Positions 46,796 through 55,462 of a stretch of DNA of 64,000 nt are shown here, in pieces. How positions within the stretch are numbered: position 1 is the stretch's first letter; each line of letters opens with the position of its first letter. The position numbers and the translations under genes are program-made. The DNA is from Aquiflexum sp. TKW24L (lineage in GTDB: Bacteria > Bacteroidota > Bacteroidia > Cytophagales > Cyclobacteriaceae). The notes below the pieces were generated by a model that saw nothing but the letters and a program-made list of their open reading frames with translations, was not told the DNA's origin and did not search any database. The DNA is taken from NCBI RefSeq assembly GCF_023502205.1, contig NZ_JAMFLG010000002.1, forward strand, positions 186,001 to 250,000. The letters run 5' to 3'.

Positions 46796-49114
46796 TTACA
46801 AACGGTTGAAAATATTTCCCACGGTTGATACCTTCGGCCCAGCCCCTCTGAACCCACTCACGATGGATAATTCATAGCTTTGCGATACACCGATGGAGGC
46901 TGCCTGACGGAAATCCAATCCACTATCGTCGGGGTCGGTTGATTTGGGAACTTTCAACCCAAGTTCTGCTCCGACCGTCCCTTTTACAACCATATCTATA
47001 ATGTTCCAATTACCATCGAATTTTATGGTGGTCACTAACCCAGCACCAGCTTGGACAGCAAGGGTTTTCCCAACGCCCTCATTTCTCTTCCCGATTTTCC
47101 CTCCGAAAAAGACCGAATGTTCCACCGTCTCCAAAGTGGAAGGATCATATTTTTGGCCCCCTCCAAATTCAAATCCATATGCTTTAGCACTTATGGTTAC
47201 CTCTTTGCAGGTAAACTTGCTCTTCACAAGCTGAAAATCAAGATCCCAATGAGTGATACAATGGGTATCCTCCCATTTCGACATTTTCCCTTTGGGAGTG
47301 ACAAGCTCCAGAAATTTTATTTCACACCCGTTTCCAGTGTATGGTGTCGGAACAGGGTATGGATAATGACTCTTCATACTTGCAAGGATACTCAGGTATT
47401 CAGCATATAGGTGGTAGTTGAAATCTGTCGGATCCTGAGGTAGAAAAAAGAGGGTGTACCAATAGGTTTGCTCCTGTAATTTTTGAAAAGCAAGGGATTC
47501 CATTTCGTGAACATAGGCATTGTTAATGGTGGCTGATTTCTCTACTCGTAATTCTTCCAATTTCTTTTTCATAGCACAAAATTGTAATTCGAGAGCATCA
47601 ATTTCTGCACCTCCATCATGACTACCATCGTCTTCCAATATTGATATTCGTTTGCGGATTTCGCCTATTTTCCCAAGTTCAGGAACAAATGAGTCCTCCA
47701 TCGCTTTTATCTGCCCATCCCTGAATTGTTTCAACTTATCCATCCTTTTGTTGAAACTGCTGGCATAAGAGTCGTCCAATTCTCTCATCAGTATCTCCTG
47801 AGCTTGGATTTTATATGGATTCCAGATTTGTGCAGCAAGACTATACTGTTTTTGAATATCCTCTAGGCTGTTCATATTACGGTTATTTACGGCCATTTGT
47901 CCTGTAACCTTTTGGTGGTTCAAAAAGAGTTTACCTTCCGATGGAGGTACTTTCCTGGAAATATCCTCGGTGGTTAGTTTGATCCCGTGGAAAAAATCCT
48001 CAATCTCGCCTTCCCTTGTTATTGCCGCTTCAATGGAAATTGGTACGGATGGCATGGTAAATCGTTTGGTGACAGCAATTTCTTTTAAGTATCGTTTATG
48101 GTTAATCTTGATGCTTTCTACCATACCATCACTTCTACTTCCAGTCAGGTCTCTTAGTTCAAAATAGGATTCCTGAGAGAATCCACCTTTCAGGGCATTT
48201 TCAAGATAAATTTTTGCCTGAGCAGTATTACCCTCTTTTTGAGCTATTCGAGCCAGACTACGATTGGCTTCGGGGTGTTGGTCATATTCGCTTAAAGCCT
48301 GTAAGAGTAAGGGTTTAGCTTTGTCAATCCTCCCTAAGCTTAGCCATGCCTGTCCCAAGTTATTGTTTACAATGGAGCTTTGTGGGTTATTGCTTTTTAG
48401 GTATTCAAGAATCGGAATGCTTTTATCTGCATATCCTGCCATGGTAATGACAGATGCCAGGTTGCTCAATAAAAGTTCATCCTCCGTATTAGCGAGAGCA
48501 GCTTTCAGCATCAGGTATGACGCTGCTTCCTGTTGCCCTGTCAGCCAGAGCATGTACCCTACTTCCTTGGTTTCTTCTCCCTTGTTTAGGTGTGGGAAGA
48601 CTTGTTCTCTTGCCTTGTCACTTAAGGCCTGATCGGCTCCAGTGTCGAAGGATTTTAGATAATTTAGAAGTTCGGCTTCACTCAGAGGTGTAGGCTTTAT
48701 CCCTGCAACTATCTTCGGCTCGGGTTCAGGAATAGTCCTCGCATCGACGTCAGGGCCTGTTTCATCCGACATCCGCTTTACATCTTCAGGATCGTGCCCC
48801 AGATTGCGGATCATTTTTTCCATCATTTTGTCTGGATCATCCTCGTCTTCATCAAATTTTACTTCCTCGGGGTCATCCTCGCCTTTCTCCTCTTCACTTT
48901 CGGACTGTTTTTCTTTTGAGTTGTTAGGTTTTTCTCCAGAAGCTTTCGGCCCGAGTACCGCAGGAATCGTTTTCTCCTTCAGTTTTGAACCCAACCCTTT
49001 TAACGGAGCTTTTTTCTCTTCCTTTACTTGTCCATGGGCATAAAGGGTGACCATAAACATGGAACATACCATGAGAAATGTTTTCATAGAATGTAAAATC
49101 AGTTCTTTTTTCAT
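46796..49114 (-). CDS. Large secreted TPR protein of unknown family
   Basis: A 772-residue exported protein with signal ending TLYAHGQ, followed by a very acidic low-complexity region (about 60-115, with EEEKGEDDPEEVKFDEDEDD). TPR-like repeats follow (about 165-320: GYMLWLTGQQEAASYLMLKA, NNLGQAWLSLGRIDKAKPLL, LARIAQKEGNTAQAKIYLEN), then a coiled-coil-like part and a Gly-rich, Cys-containing beta C-terminus (GFEFGGGQKYDPSTLETVEH). Its ATG overlaps the stop of the 49111 gene by 4 bases. Role unknown; the TPR part suggests protein binding. Confidence 0.75.
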   Translation of the reverse strand: MKKELILHSMKTFLMVCSMFMVTLYAHGQVKEEKKAPLKGLGSKLKEKTIPAVLGPKASGEKPNNSKEKQSESEEEKGEDDPEEVKFDEDEDDPDKMMEKMIRNLGHDPEDVKRMSDETGPDVDARTIPEPEPKIVAGIKPTPLSEAELLNYLKSFDTGADQALSDKAREQVFPHLNKGEETKEVGYMLWLTGQQEAASYLMLKAALANTEDELLLSNLASVITMAGYADKSIPILEYLKSNNPQSSIVNNNLGQAWLSLGRIDKAKPLLLQALSEYDQHPEANRSLARIAQKEGNTAQAKIYLENALKGGFSQESYFELRDLTGSRSDGMVESIKINHKRYLKEIAVTKRFTMPSVPISIEAAITREGEIEDFFHGIKLTTEDISRKVPPSEGKLFLNHQKVTGQMAVNNRNMNSLEDIQKQYSLAAQIWNPYKIQAQEILMRELDDSYASSFNKRMDKLKQFRDGQIKAMEDSFVPELGKIGEIRKRISILEDDGSHDGGAEIDALELQFCAMKKKLEELRVEKSATINNAYVHEMESLAFQKLQEQTYWYTLFFLPQDPTDFNYHLYAEYLSILASMKSHYPYPVPTPYTGNGCEIKFLELVTPKGKMSKWEDTHCITHWDLDFQLVKSKFTCKEVTISAKAYGFEFGGGQKYDPSTLETVEHSVFFGGKIGKRNEGVGKTLAVQAGAGLVTTIKFDGNWNIIDMVVKGTVGAELGLKVPKSTDPDDSGLDFRQAASIGVSQSYELSIVSGFRGAGPKVSTVGNIFNRL

Positions 49115-49377
49115 ATCGGATTCAATTCAAGAGTGAAAATATTATGATTAATTCCTGCATCTTTAGGAGAGATTTTCACAGGATCCTTGACACAGCGGAA
49201 GGAATAGCCGTTGGTTACAATGGTATAAATTCTGCCTACTGAATCGGTATCGAGTTCTTTCATCATTTTTTCGAGTTCTGCTTTGGTGGGAGGTTTATCT
49301 TGGGCTGATACTTTACCGGGACCAAATATGAATAGCCCTGAAGAGAGCATTAAACCAACAAAAGTCAGATTTTTCAT
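49111..49377 (-). CDS. Short secreted protein, likely deletion derivative of a FISUMP-type protein
   Basis: An 88-residue exported protein; the ATG at 49377 gives signal MKNLTFVGLMLSSGLFIFGPG. After a charged linker (PTKAELEKMMKELDTDS) it ends with GRIYTIVTNGYSFRCVKDPV, very like the end of the FISUMP domain of the 51230 protein (NGYSCRCLKDVI). The 150 or so residues expected in between are missing. It is translationally coupled to the large TPR gene. A palindromic box lies 70 bases upstream, so it may serve mainly as the leader cistron of the operon. Confidence 0.65.
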   Translation of the reverse strand: MKNLTFVGLMLSSGLFIFGPGKVSAQDKPPTKAELEKMMKELDTDSVGRIYTIVTNGYSFRCVKDPVKISPKDAGINHNIFTLELNPI

Positions 49378-49446
49378 AATATCGAAAGTTGGATGGGTGA
49401 ACATCTATTTATCAGGGAAAGCTAGGTGATCTCAACAATATCCGAT

Positions 49447-49464
49447 ATCCTGTAAAAAGGGGAT
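49447..49464. promoter_or_regulatory. Palindromic box 2 (ATCCTGTAAAAAGGGGAT)
   Basis: 18-bp box, right half with two mismatches, 70 bases before the ATG at 49377. Same family as 45427, 53341 and 53374. Confidence 0.55.
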
Positions 49465-49574
49465 TTTCAGATACTGCCCTACCTGCTGATTCATAATATA
49501 TCCCAAGGTTTGGTTTTAGTTTTTGTTCTAAGGGCAATGTATATTCTCCTTAAAACGTGATTTCAACGAAAATA

Positions 49575-51005
49575 CTAATTGATCTTCACAAGGGTATATT
49601 CCCCACCTGACCGATCATTTAGATAAAGCAACCGCCCACCTCTCACCGCTTGAAAATGTGCTTCAAACTGTTGGGTTTTACCTTGGTAGCGATTGGTCAT
49701 AGTGATATTCCAGTTGGAAATTGTTGAGTTTCCTTTGTATTCTTGTTGGAAGGTATTCACAGCTCCTACAGTCCCGGTTGCACCATTGTGGATACTGGAA
49801 TAAGCATTGCCGGAAAAAGAAAAAGTCGCACTAGAGGAAGCAAATGTGGCTCCTGCATACGCTCCGGTCACTGAGTTATACCATTGGGTCATTTGAGAAC
49901 CGCCACTTTGCCAAGTGCCATTCAGGTCATTGGGCCCCACGGCAAACTTGTTGTAGCTGCTCATCCTAACAAGGTCTGAGTCCCATCGGTCAGCAGCTTT
50001 GGGGAAGGTCTGCCTTAGACTAGCTTCATCAGTAGAACTTGCAACTGCCAGCATAGCTGCATTGGGGGAAACGGTAAGAAACATTCCAATAAATCGTTTC
50101 TGACCAGTTTGTGGATCTGCACCCCAACCCTCAACGTATTTGGGTTGCATGGAGCTGATGAACTCCCCCGCATCCTGATAGGTTTTGGAGCTCGTTTTGA
50201 AAAGCGGAGCAATGTGGTTGTCCCAGTAATAATCCCGATCCATTACCCCTGTTCCGTCAAAATTTTCGGTACGATAAGGAAGCACAAAAAACAGATAGAC
50301 TTTCGAATCTCCCTTTTGCACCAACACCCAATCCGGTTCAATACTTGCCACCCAGCCATCATCAAAATTGCTGGTGGTGAATTGATAGCCAGAAAAAGTG
50401 TTAGCAGGAGTTGAAGGATTTTCCTCTGGGGCAGTTTGTGTTGAAGTTTGAGGCTGAGTCGGAACGGAACCTAGAGTTGTAGATGTTCGAGCTGGTGGCA
50501 AAGGTGGAATATGTTCATAAATAGTCATAGAGCCTTCCTGTGAGTTTGGTGCCTGTGAAGGTGCAGTAGTTATTTGATTTTGAGCTTTGGGAGGCATATT
50601 GGACTTGGCTAAATAAAAACTGGATTCAGATTTATCCATCGAGAAATAAATCAGAAAGGTGGTGGCCCCTTTCATCAACCAAGCCATTTTTTCATCTTGT
50701 GTAGGAACAATTTTAAAACCGGATTTCTCCAGATCGTCGAATAGCACATCTCCATCAAATCCCGACTTAGCAACAGATGGAAGATAGTAAACCTCAACCT
50801 CCGTAAGCTTGATATTGGGATCATGAACCTCTGTCTCTAACAGTGTAGCTGCGGCCACTGTGATAAGAAATCGCTTATCCTGTTTGGTACCATCCGGAAG
50901 GGAAAGGTTCAAGACAGGAATTCGGGTGGCTGATATCACATTTTTTTGAGCAAAAAGCATTTCAGGGATTGCCAAAATGATGAGCAGGTAAAAGAACTTT
51001 TTCAT
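49575..51005 (-). CDS. Multi-domain secreted protein with Pro/Thr/Gln linker
   Basis: A 476-residue exported protein with signal ending EMLFAQK. An N-terminal domain (about 20-130) is followed by a linker rich in Pro, Thr, Gln and Ser (about 140-205, PPLPPARTSTTLGS, PTQPQTSTQTAPEE). Next is a domain resembling the 44750 protein (FDDGWVASIEPDWVLVQKGD), and a C-terminal lipocalin-like beta domain (about 360-476, LNGTWQSGGSQMTQWYNS ... GGEYTLVKIN). No family recognised with confidence. It belongs to the same strand-biased block near the two-component system. Confidence 0.72.
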   Translation of the reverse strand: MKKFFYLLIILAIPEMLFAQKNVISATRIPVLNLSLPDGTKQDKRFLITVAAATLLETEVHDPNIKLTEVEVYYLPSVAKSGFDGDVLFDDLEKSGFKIVPTQDEKMAWLMKGATTFLIYFSMDKSESSFYLAKSNMPPKAQNQITTAPSQAPNSQEGSMTIYEHIPPLPPARTSTTLGSVPTQPQTSTQTAPEENPSTPANTFSGYQFTTSNFDDGWVASIEPDWVLVQKGDSKVYLFFVLPYRTENFDGTGVMDRDYYWDNHIAPLFKTSSKTYQDAGEFISSMQPKYVEGWGADPQTGQKRFIGMFLTVSPNAAMLAVASSTDEASLRQTFPKAADRWDSDLVRMSSYNKFAVGPNDLNGTWQSGGSQMTQWYNSVTGAYAGATFASSSATFSFSGNAYSSIHNGATGTVGAVNTFQQEYKGNSTISNWNITMTNRYQGKTQQFEAHFQAVRGGRLLYLNDRSGGEYTLVKIN

Positions 51006-51043
51006 AATTTATCTTTTTGTTTAAGCAATTCTCAGAGGTTAAG

Positions 51044-51060
51044 AAATTGTTCTACAGGGT
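51044..51060. promoter_or_regulatory. Degenerate palindromic box upstream of the 49575 gene
   Basis: aaattgttctacagggt keeps one half-site (acagggt, 6 of 7) and part of the other (4 of 7), 39 bases before the ATG at 51005. Weak. Confidence 0.2.
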
Positions 51061-51229
51061 TCCCGATTCCCCATCCCAGCCATTTTTACCGGAAACCGAT
51101 CGCTCTCCCTTTTTTGTATAAGAATAGTAAGTCCCATCCAATTCGCGCTGCATGTAACTGAACAATTGTGGTTCCTCCCGAATCAGCACATTCTACCACA
51201 GCGATGTTTTCCATGTTGATAAAACTGAT

Positions 51230-53257
51230 TTACAAACAACTGTCGTTTCTCCAGGTGAGCGTAATACGGGTTCCTCCGGGAATGGCTTTCAGAATATTCC
51301 ATTTATATGCTAGTTCGGTATGTACACCGAACATTTTTGCCTTTGCAAATCCGAAGCTATTTGTATCATCCAAGTTTTCCCTTTCAATTGAAAAGTTCGC
51401 TGATTTTCCACCTTCCATTTCAATCTGATAAGTTCTTCCTCCTTTTAACGGCAATGATATTTGCTTCCACCAATCAACTAATTTCCCATGCTTGTTTATT
51501 CCGGGAGCCAGTATCACTTCAATCCTGTTTCTGTCAATTGCGTCATACTCAATTTTGAAATCAATTTCATCACAATCATCCCCCGTTTTCAGCAATCCTT
51601 CTACAGTGTTATTGGGAAATGGATAAAAAATGGATGCATATTGTTTATCCGTGAGAGAAAGACCAACTTTGAAAGGATACGCACGATAATCCGTTGTTAA
51701 CCGTGGATCAATCGGGTAATGCATAATTGAGTATTCGTCGTAATTGGAGTAATTTGTGAGGGTTTGACTGTATTTGAACATTACATTTTGGTCAACTATA
51801 TCTTTGCTCCAGAAATTTGGGGGCTGCGCGTAATATTGATAAACAAGATTCTTTTTCCATTTGATGTTTGCGTCAGGACCGTTGTGTTCATGGACGAAGC
51901 CCAAAGCGTGCCCAAATTCGTGAAGGATCACACGTTGGTTTGCTTCGGCATCATTTCCAAGCCATCCAAAATTCATTGTTTTGGCATTTGAAGCAACCTG
52001 CAGGGCATCACGCCCAATGCACGACCACGATGATCCGGATTCCATACCGATGCGAATCTGTGCTTCATCGGCTTTTTCAGTAAACTCAAAATTCACATTG
52101 GCATAATTCTCCCATATACCTGCATATTTTTGCACAGTATCCTTGAGTGATTCCTGCTTACTGTTAAAATCAATTATGGCATATTTTATGATTTCTCCCG
52201 GCGTCCACATTTTTTCTGAATATGCCGTGAGTCCCTGCTGCTGCGTGGCTACGTTACTAACCGTACCATCGGGATTGATTTTGTAGAATTTATTGCCATT
52301 GACCTGTACCCGTGAAGGGAGCGGAGTGTTGGCCTGAGGCAAAAAATCCACACACATTTGTATGTTAGTCAGATCTTCTGAAAGATTATTTGAGGTCGTG
52401 ATTCCTTTATTTGCAAACTCAGCAATTTTATCCGAAGGTCCATTTTTGATAGAAATCAGATCTTCTATTTGAACAATAACGTCTTTTAAACATCTGCAGG
52501 AATAACCATTGTTTTTGATTACATAGTTTCTGCCAAACTCGGAGGTATTATAATAAAAGTGTCGATACCATAAATAATTATCAGCTGTTTCATACGGTGT
52601 TGATGTCCAGAATCCGGCAAACTGACCTGCCACCATAAAATCACCATAATCGTTTCGTGTTCCCGCAGGGATAACTGAAAAACCGGATGTGTTCTCCATT
52701 GACTCCGTATTGTCTTTCCAGTAGTCGGAAAATTTTACAAGTCCAGAAAGTGTGCTGCGGCCTCCAGTACGGTCTATTTCATCTTTGCCAACGCCCAGAA
52801 ATGTTTCCAACTCCTTCCATTCTTCATCGCTAGGAATATGCCATCCTTCAGGGCAGAGTTTCCCCGTTGATACAGCATAACCATTGTACAGTAATCCATA
52901 AGAATCCGCATTTTTCGAAAGGTCTTCATAATAGGAAAACGCTCCGTCTGTGGTCTGTTTCCAATCAATGGAATCCAAACCCGTTAGAATAGCTGTTGTA
53001 TCTCTGTATTGTGATGTTCTAAGGTTTTGCTGAAGCCAGTATTGTTTGCCAATATTTACAACAGTGTATTTGTTGTTGTCCAGATCATAAACCGGTAGAA
53101 GATTAATGTCAGTTACAGTGCTAGTTGCCAAAGTCCTTTCCGCAACTTGGGCCGAAATAGACGTTTCATCCTTTTTCTGCTCTTTGGTCTGCGAAAGACC
53201 AGAGATTGAAAAAACGGTAAATACGAAAATCATAACAACTATAAATTTTATTTTCAT
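51230..53257 (-). CDS. FISUMP domain protein fused to an astacin-like zinc metalloprotease
   Basis: A 675-residue exported protein; the ATG at 53257 gives signal MKIKFIVVMIFVFTVFSISG. Residues about 50-265 form a Fibrobacter-major-paralogous (FISUMP) domain (CPEGWHIPSDEEWKELETFL and NGYSCRCLKD). A protease domain follows, with HEFGHALGFVHEHNGPD (about residue 445, the HExxHxxGxxH zinc site with EH of the astacin family) and the Met-turn SIMHYP. The C-terminal 130 residues are beta-rich. It should cleave proteins or peptides outside the cell or at its surface. Two palindromic boxes lie in the 249-base gap to the kinase gene. Confidence 0.85.
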   Translation of the reverse strand: MKIKFIVVMIFVFTVFSISGLSQTKEQKKDETSISAQVAERTLATSTVTDINLLPVYDLDNNKYTVVNIGKQYWLQQNLRTSQYRDTTAILTGLDSIDWKQTTDGAFSYYEDLSKNADSYGLLYNGYAVSTGKLCPEGWHIPSDEEWKELETFLGVGKDEIDRTGGRSTLSGLVKFSDYWKDNTESMENTSGFSVIPAGTRNDYGDFMVAGQFAGFWTSTPYETADNYLWYRHFYYNTSEFGRNYVIKNNGYSCRCLKDVIVQIEDLISIKNGPSDKIAEFANKGITTSNNLSEDLTNIQMCVDFLPQANTPLPSRVQVNGNKFYKINPDGTVSNVATQQQGLTAYSEKMWTPGEIIKYAIIDFNSKQESLKDTVQKYAGIWENYANVNFEFTEKADEAQIRIGMESGSSWSCIGRDALQVASNAKTMNFGWLGNDAEANQRVILHEFGHALGFVHEHNGPDANIKWKKNLVYQYYAQPPNFWSKDIVDQNVMFKYSQTLTNYSNYDEYSIMHYPIDPRLTTDYRAYPFKVGLSLTDKQYASIFYPFPNNTVEGLLKTGDDCDEIDFKIEYDAIDRNRIEVILAPGINKHGKLVDWWKQISLPLKGGRTYQIEMEGGKSANFSIERENLDDTNSFGFAKAKMFGVHTELAYKWNILKAIPGGTRITLTWRNDSCL

Positions 53258-53340
53258 ACCTGTATAATGAAGATTGATGTTAATCAAATAATTTTTAACA
53301 CAAGTTCACCCAAAACTAAGTTTAAAAGAGCATCTAAACT

Positions 53341-53358
53341 ATCCTGTAAAAACAGGAT
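53341..53358. promoter_or_regulatory. Palindromic box 3 (ATCCTGTAAAAACAGGAT)
   Basis: Perfect 7+7 inverted repeat with a 4-base A centre, 84 bases before the metalloprotease ATG and 148 bases before the kinase ATG. Confidence 0.7.
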
Positions 53359-53373
53359 ATTTCAATCAAAAAA

Positions 53374-53391
53374 ATCCTGTAAAACAGGGAT
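53374..53391. promoter_or_regulatory. Palindromic box 4 (ATCCTGTAAAACAGGGAT)
   Basis: Second copy, 33 bases from box 3 (about three helical turns), between the divergent metalloprotease and kinase genes. One base differs in the right half-site spacing. Confidence 0.65.
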
Positions 53392-53506
53392 AATTAAAAA
53401 CTTTAGAAAAAGGTAGGTTTGAAAAATAAATGGAGACTCTTTTTTAGAAATTATTAAAGAATGGAGTAAATTATTGGAAGGTTTTAGACTGCAACAGATA
53501 CCTGCT

Positions 53507-55462
53507 ATGAAAAGATTGTGCTTGATGATGGGATGCCTTTTTTCCCTATCTGTTTTTGGGCAGAGTGTTATGGACTTGGATAGCTTGCTAGAACTTTTAC
53601 CGAAGGCCAAAGAGGAAATATCCACGATAGACTTATATATCCACATCGGTCAACAATACGAAAATTCCCAACCTGAGCTGGCTAAAAGCTATTATCGAAA
53701 GGCATTGAATCTCAGTAAAAAGATCGGCTACCAAACCGGAGAAATCAAATTTGCACACAATTATACCTACGTGCTCAATGTGCAAGGGGATTATGATTCC
53801 TCCCTTTATTACAACCTGAAGGCAGTTGAGCTGTCCCGAGAGATCAAGGATTCTGTAAATCTGGCGAAAGCCATGCTCAATACAGGTTCGGTCTATCGTT
53901 ACCTTTCCGACTATGAAACTGCCTCAGAGTATTTTCAGCAAGGAAAGCTGATTTTCGAGAAAATCGGGGATGATGGCATGAAAGGCTTTATTCTAAACGT
54001 TCTGCAAGTAATGTATTCTGATTTGAAACTGCACAACCGGGCAATAGAAGTTGGATTGGAAGCGCTGGATTTTTATGAAAAAACAGGGGACCAACGTATG
54101 CTTGGCACGGTGATGAATAATCTGGGACTTTCATATTCCAAATTAGGAAAAACATCCGACGCTATTCCTTTATACCAACGAGTCTTGGAGATCGGAAAAA
54201 CCACCAAAGATTTCAATATGCAAGGTACCGCATTACTGAATCTTGGGGATTCCTATGGAATTTCGGATAACTATTTAAGAATGGAGCATTCCTATTCCCA
54301 AGCCTTGGAGATATTTCAGGAACTTGAATCAGAAGAAGGGGAAATCATTGCACTGAGAGGCTTGAGTATTGTTCAGCTTTACCTTAAAAATACTACCTCA
54401 GCCTTGGATTTGGTTTTAAAATCAGTGGATATGGCTTCGGAAACGGAATATCCGCTCGAACGGCAAAAGTCCCTCGTACAACTCTCAAATGTATACTTTG
54501 CCCTTCAGGATATCCCCAAAGCAAGACAGGCGATGAAAGAATCATCGATTTTGGCAGATCGGCTAATCAATGAGGAAGTCCAAAGCAAGACCTTGGAAAT
54601 CGAAAAGAAATACGAATCCGAAAAGCAAAAAAGTCAAATCCTGAAGCTTGAAGCAGAAAATACAGCACAATTGGCTATCAACCAACAGCGGCGAATGGTC
54701 ATTTGGATTTTGGTCCTTTTGGCAGCTTCCCTGATGGCGATTGGATTATTGATCCTAAGGAAAAACCAACACAAGCACAGCCTACATCTCCAACGGATCA
54801 AAGAATTGGAGACAGAAAAACAACTTACAGCCACCGAGGCTGTTTTAAAAGGAGAAGAACAAGAGCGAAGCAGACTGGCCAAAGACCTCCACGACGGATT
54901 GGGAGGACTGCTATCCGGAATAAAATTTTCATTTCAAAGCATGAAAGGCAACCTGATTTTGACTCCTGAGAATGCCAGGCTCTTTGAAAGGAGTCTGGAT
55001 ATGTTGGACACCTCTATCATGGAAATGAGAAGGGTTGAACATAACCTGATGCCTGAAAATCTCATCAAATTCGGCTTGGATGCCGCTTTGAGGGATTTTT
55101 GTGAAGGCATCAACCAAAGTGGTGTGGTCCAACTGAAGTATATTTCCATCGGACTTAAAGGAGAGGAAATCGAACAGACCACAGCCATTTCGCTTTACAG
55201 GATCATTCAGGAATTAGTCAATAACATTTTGAAGCATGCTGAGGCCAAGCAGACTTTGGTGCAGCTCACCAAAAACGGAAACCTGATTTTGTTGGATGTG
55301 GAAGATGATGGAAAAGGATTTGAACATTCCAAAATGCTGCTCAGCAATGGGATCGGTTGGGCCAATATCAAAAGCCGATTGGAATACCTCAATGCTAAAT
55401 TTACCTTGGACTCTTCCCCGGGAAAGGGCAGTAGCATTCATATCGAAGTAGAATTACCATGA
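53507..55462 (+). CDS. TPR-containing sensor histidine kinase (HisKA_3 type)
   Basis: A 651-residue membrane kinase. Signal peptide MKRLCLMMGCLFSLSVFGQ, then at least six TPR repeats outside the cytoplasm (about 25-370), a membrane segment (about 398-418, MVIWILVLLAASLMAIGLLI), a HisKA_3 dimerisation domain with His462 in KDLHDGLGG, and an HATPase domain with NNILKHAEA and VEDDGKGFEHS. The ATG at 53507 is preferred over the TTG at 53474. It overlaps the response-regulator gene by 4 bases. TPR sensors of this kind are common in Bacteroidota; the signal is unknown. The adjacent secreted proteins are plausible targets. Confidence 0.92.
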   Translation: MKRLCLMMGCLFSLSVFGQSVMDLDSLLELLPKAKEEISTIDLYIHIGQQYENSQPELAKSYYRKALNLSKKIGYQTGEIKFAHNYTYVLNVQGDYDSSLYYNLKAVELSREIKDSVNLAKAMLNTGSVYRYLSDYETASEYFQQGKLIFEKIGDDGMKGFILNVLQVMYSDLKLHNRAIEVGLEALDFYEKTGDQRMLGTVMNNLGLSYSKLGKTSDAIPLYQRVLEIGKTTKDFNMQGTALLNLGDSYGISDNYLRMEHSYSQALEIFQELESEEGEIIALRGLSIVQLYLKNTTSALDLVLKSVDMASETEYPLERQKSLVQLSNVYFALQDIPKARQAMKESSILADRLINEEVQSKTLEIEKKYESEKQKSQILKLEAENTAQLAINQQRRMVIWILVLLAASLMAIGLLILRKNQHKHSLHLQRIKELETEKQLTATEAVLKGEEQERSRLAKDLHDGLGGLLSGIKFSFQSMKGNLILTPENARLFERSLDMLDTSIMEMRRVEHNLMPENLIKFGLDAALRDFCEGINQSGVVQLKYISIGLKGEEIEQTTAISLYRIIQELVNNILKHAEAKQTLVQLTKNGNLILLDVEDDGKGFEHSKMLLSNGIGWANIKSRLEYLNAKFTLDSSPGKGSSIHIEVELP

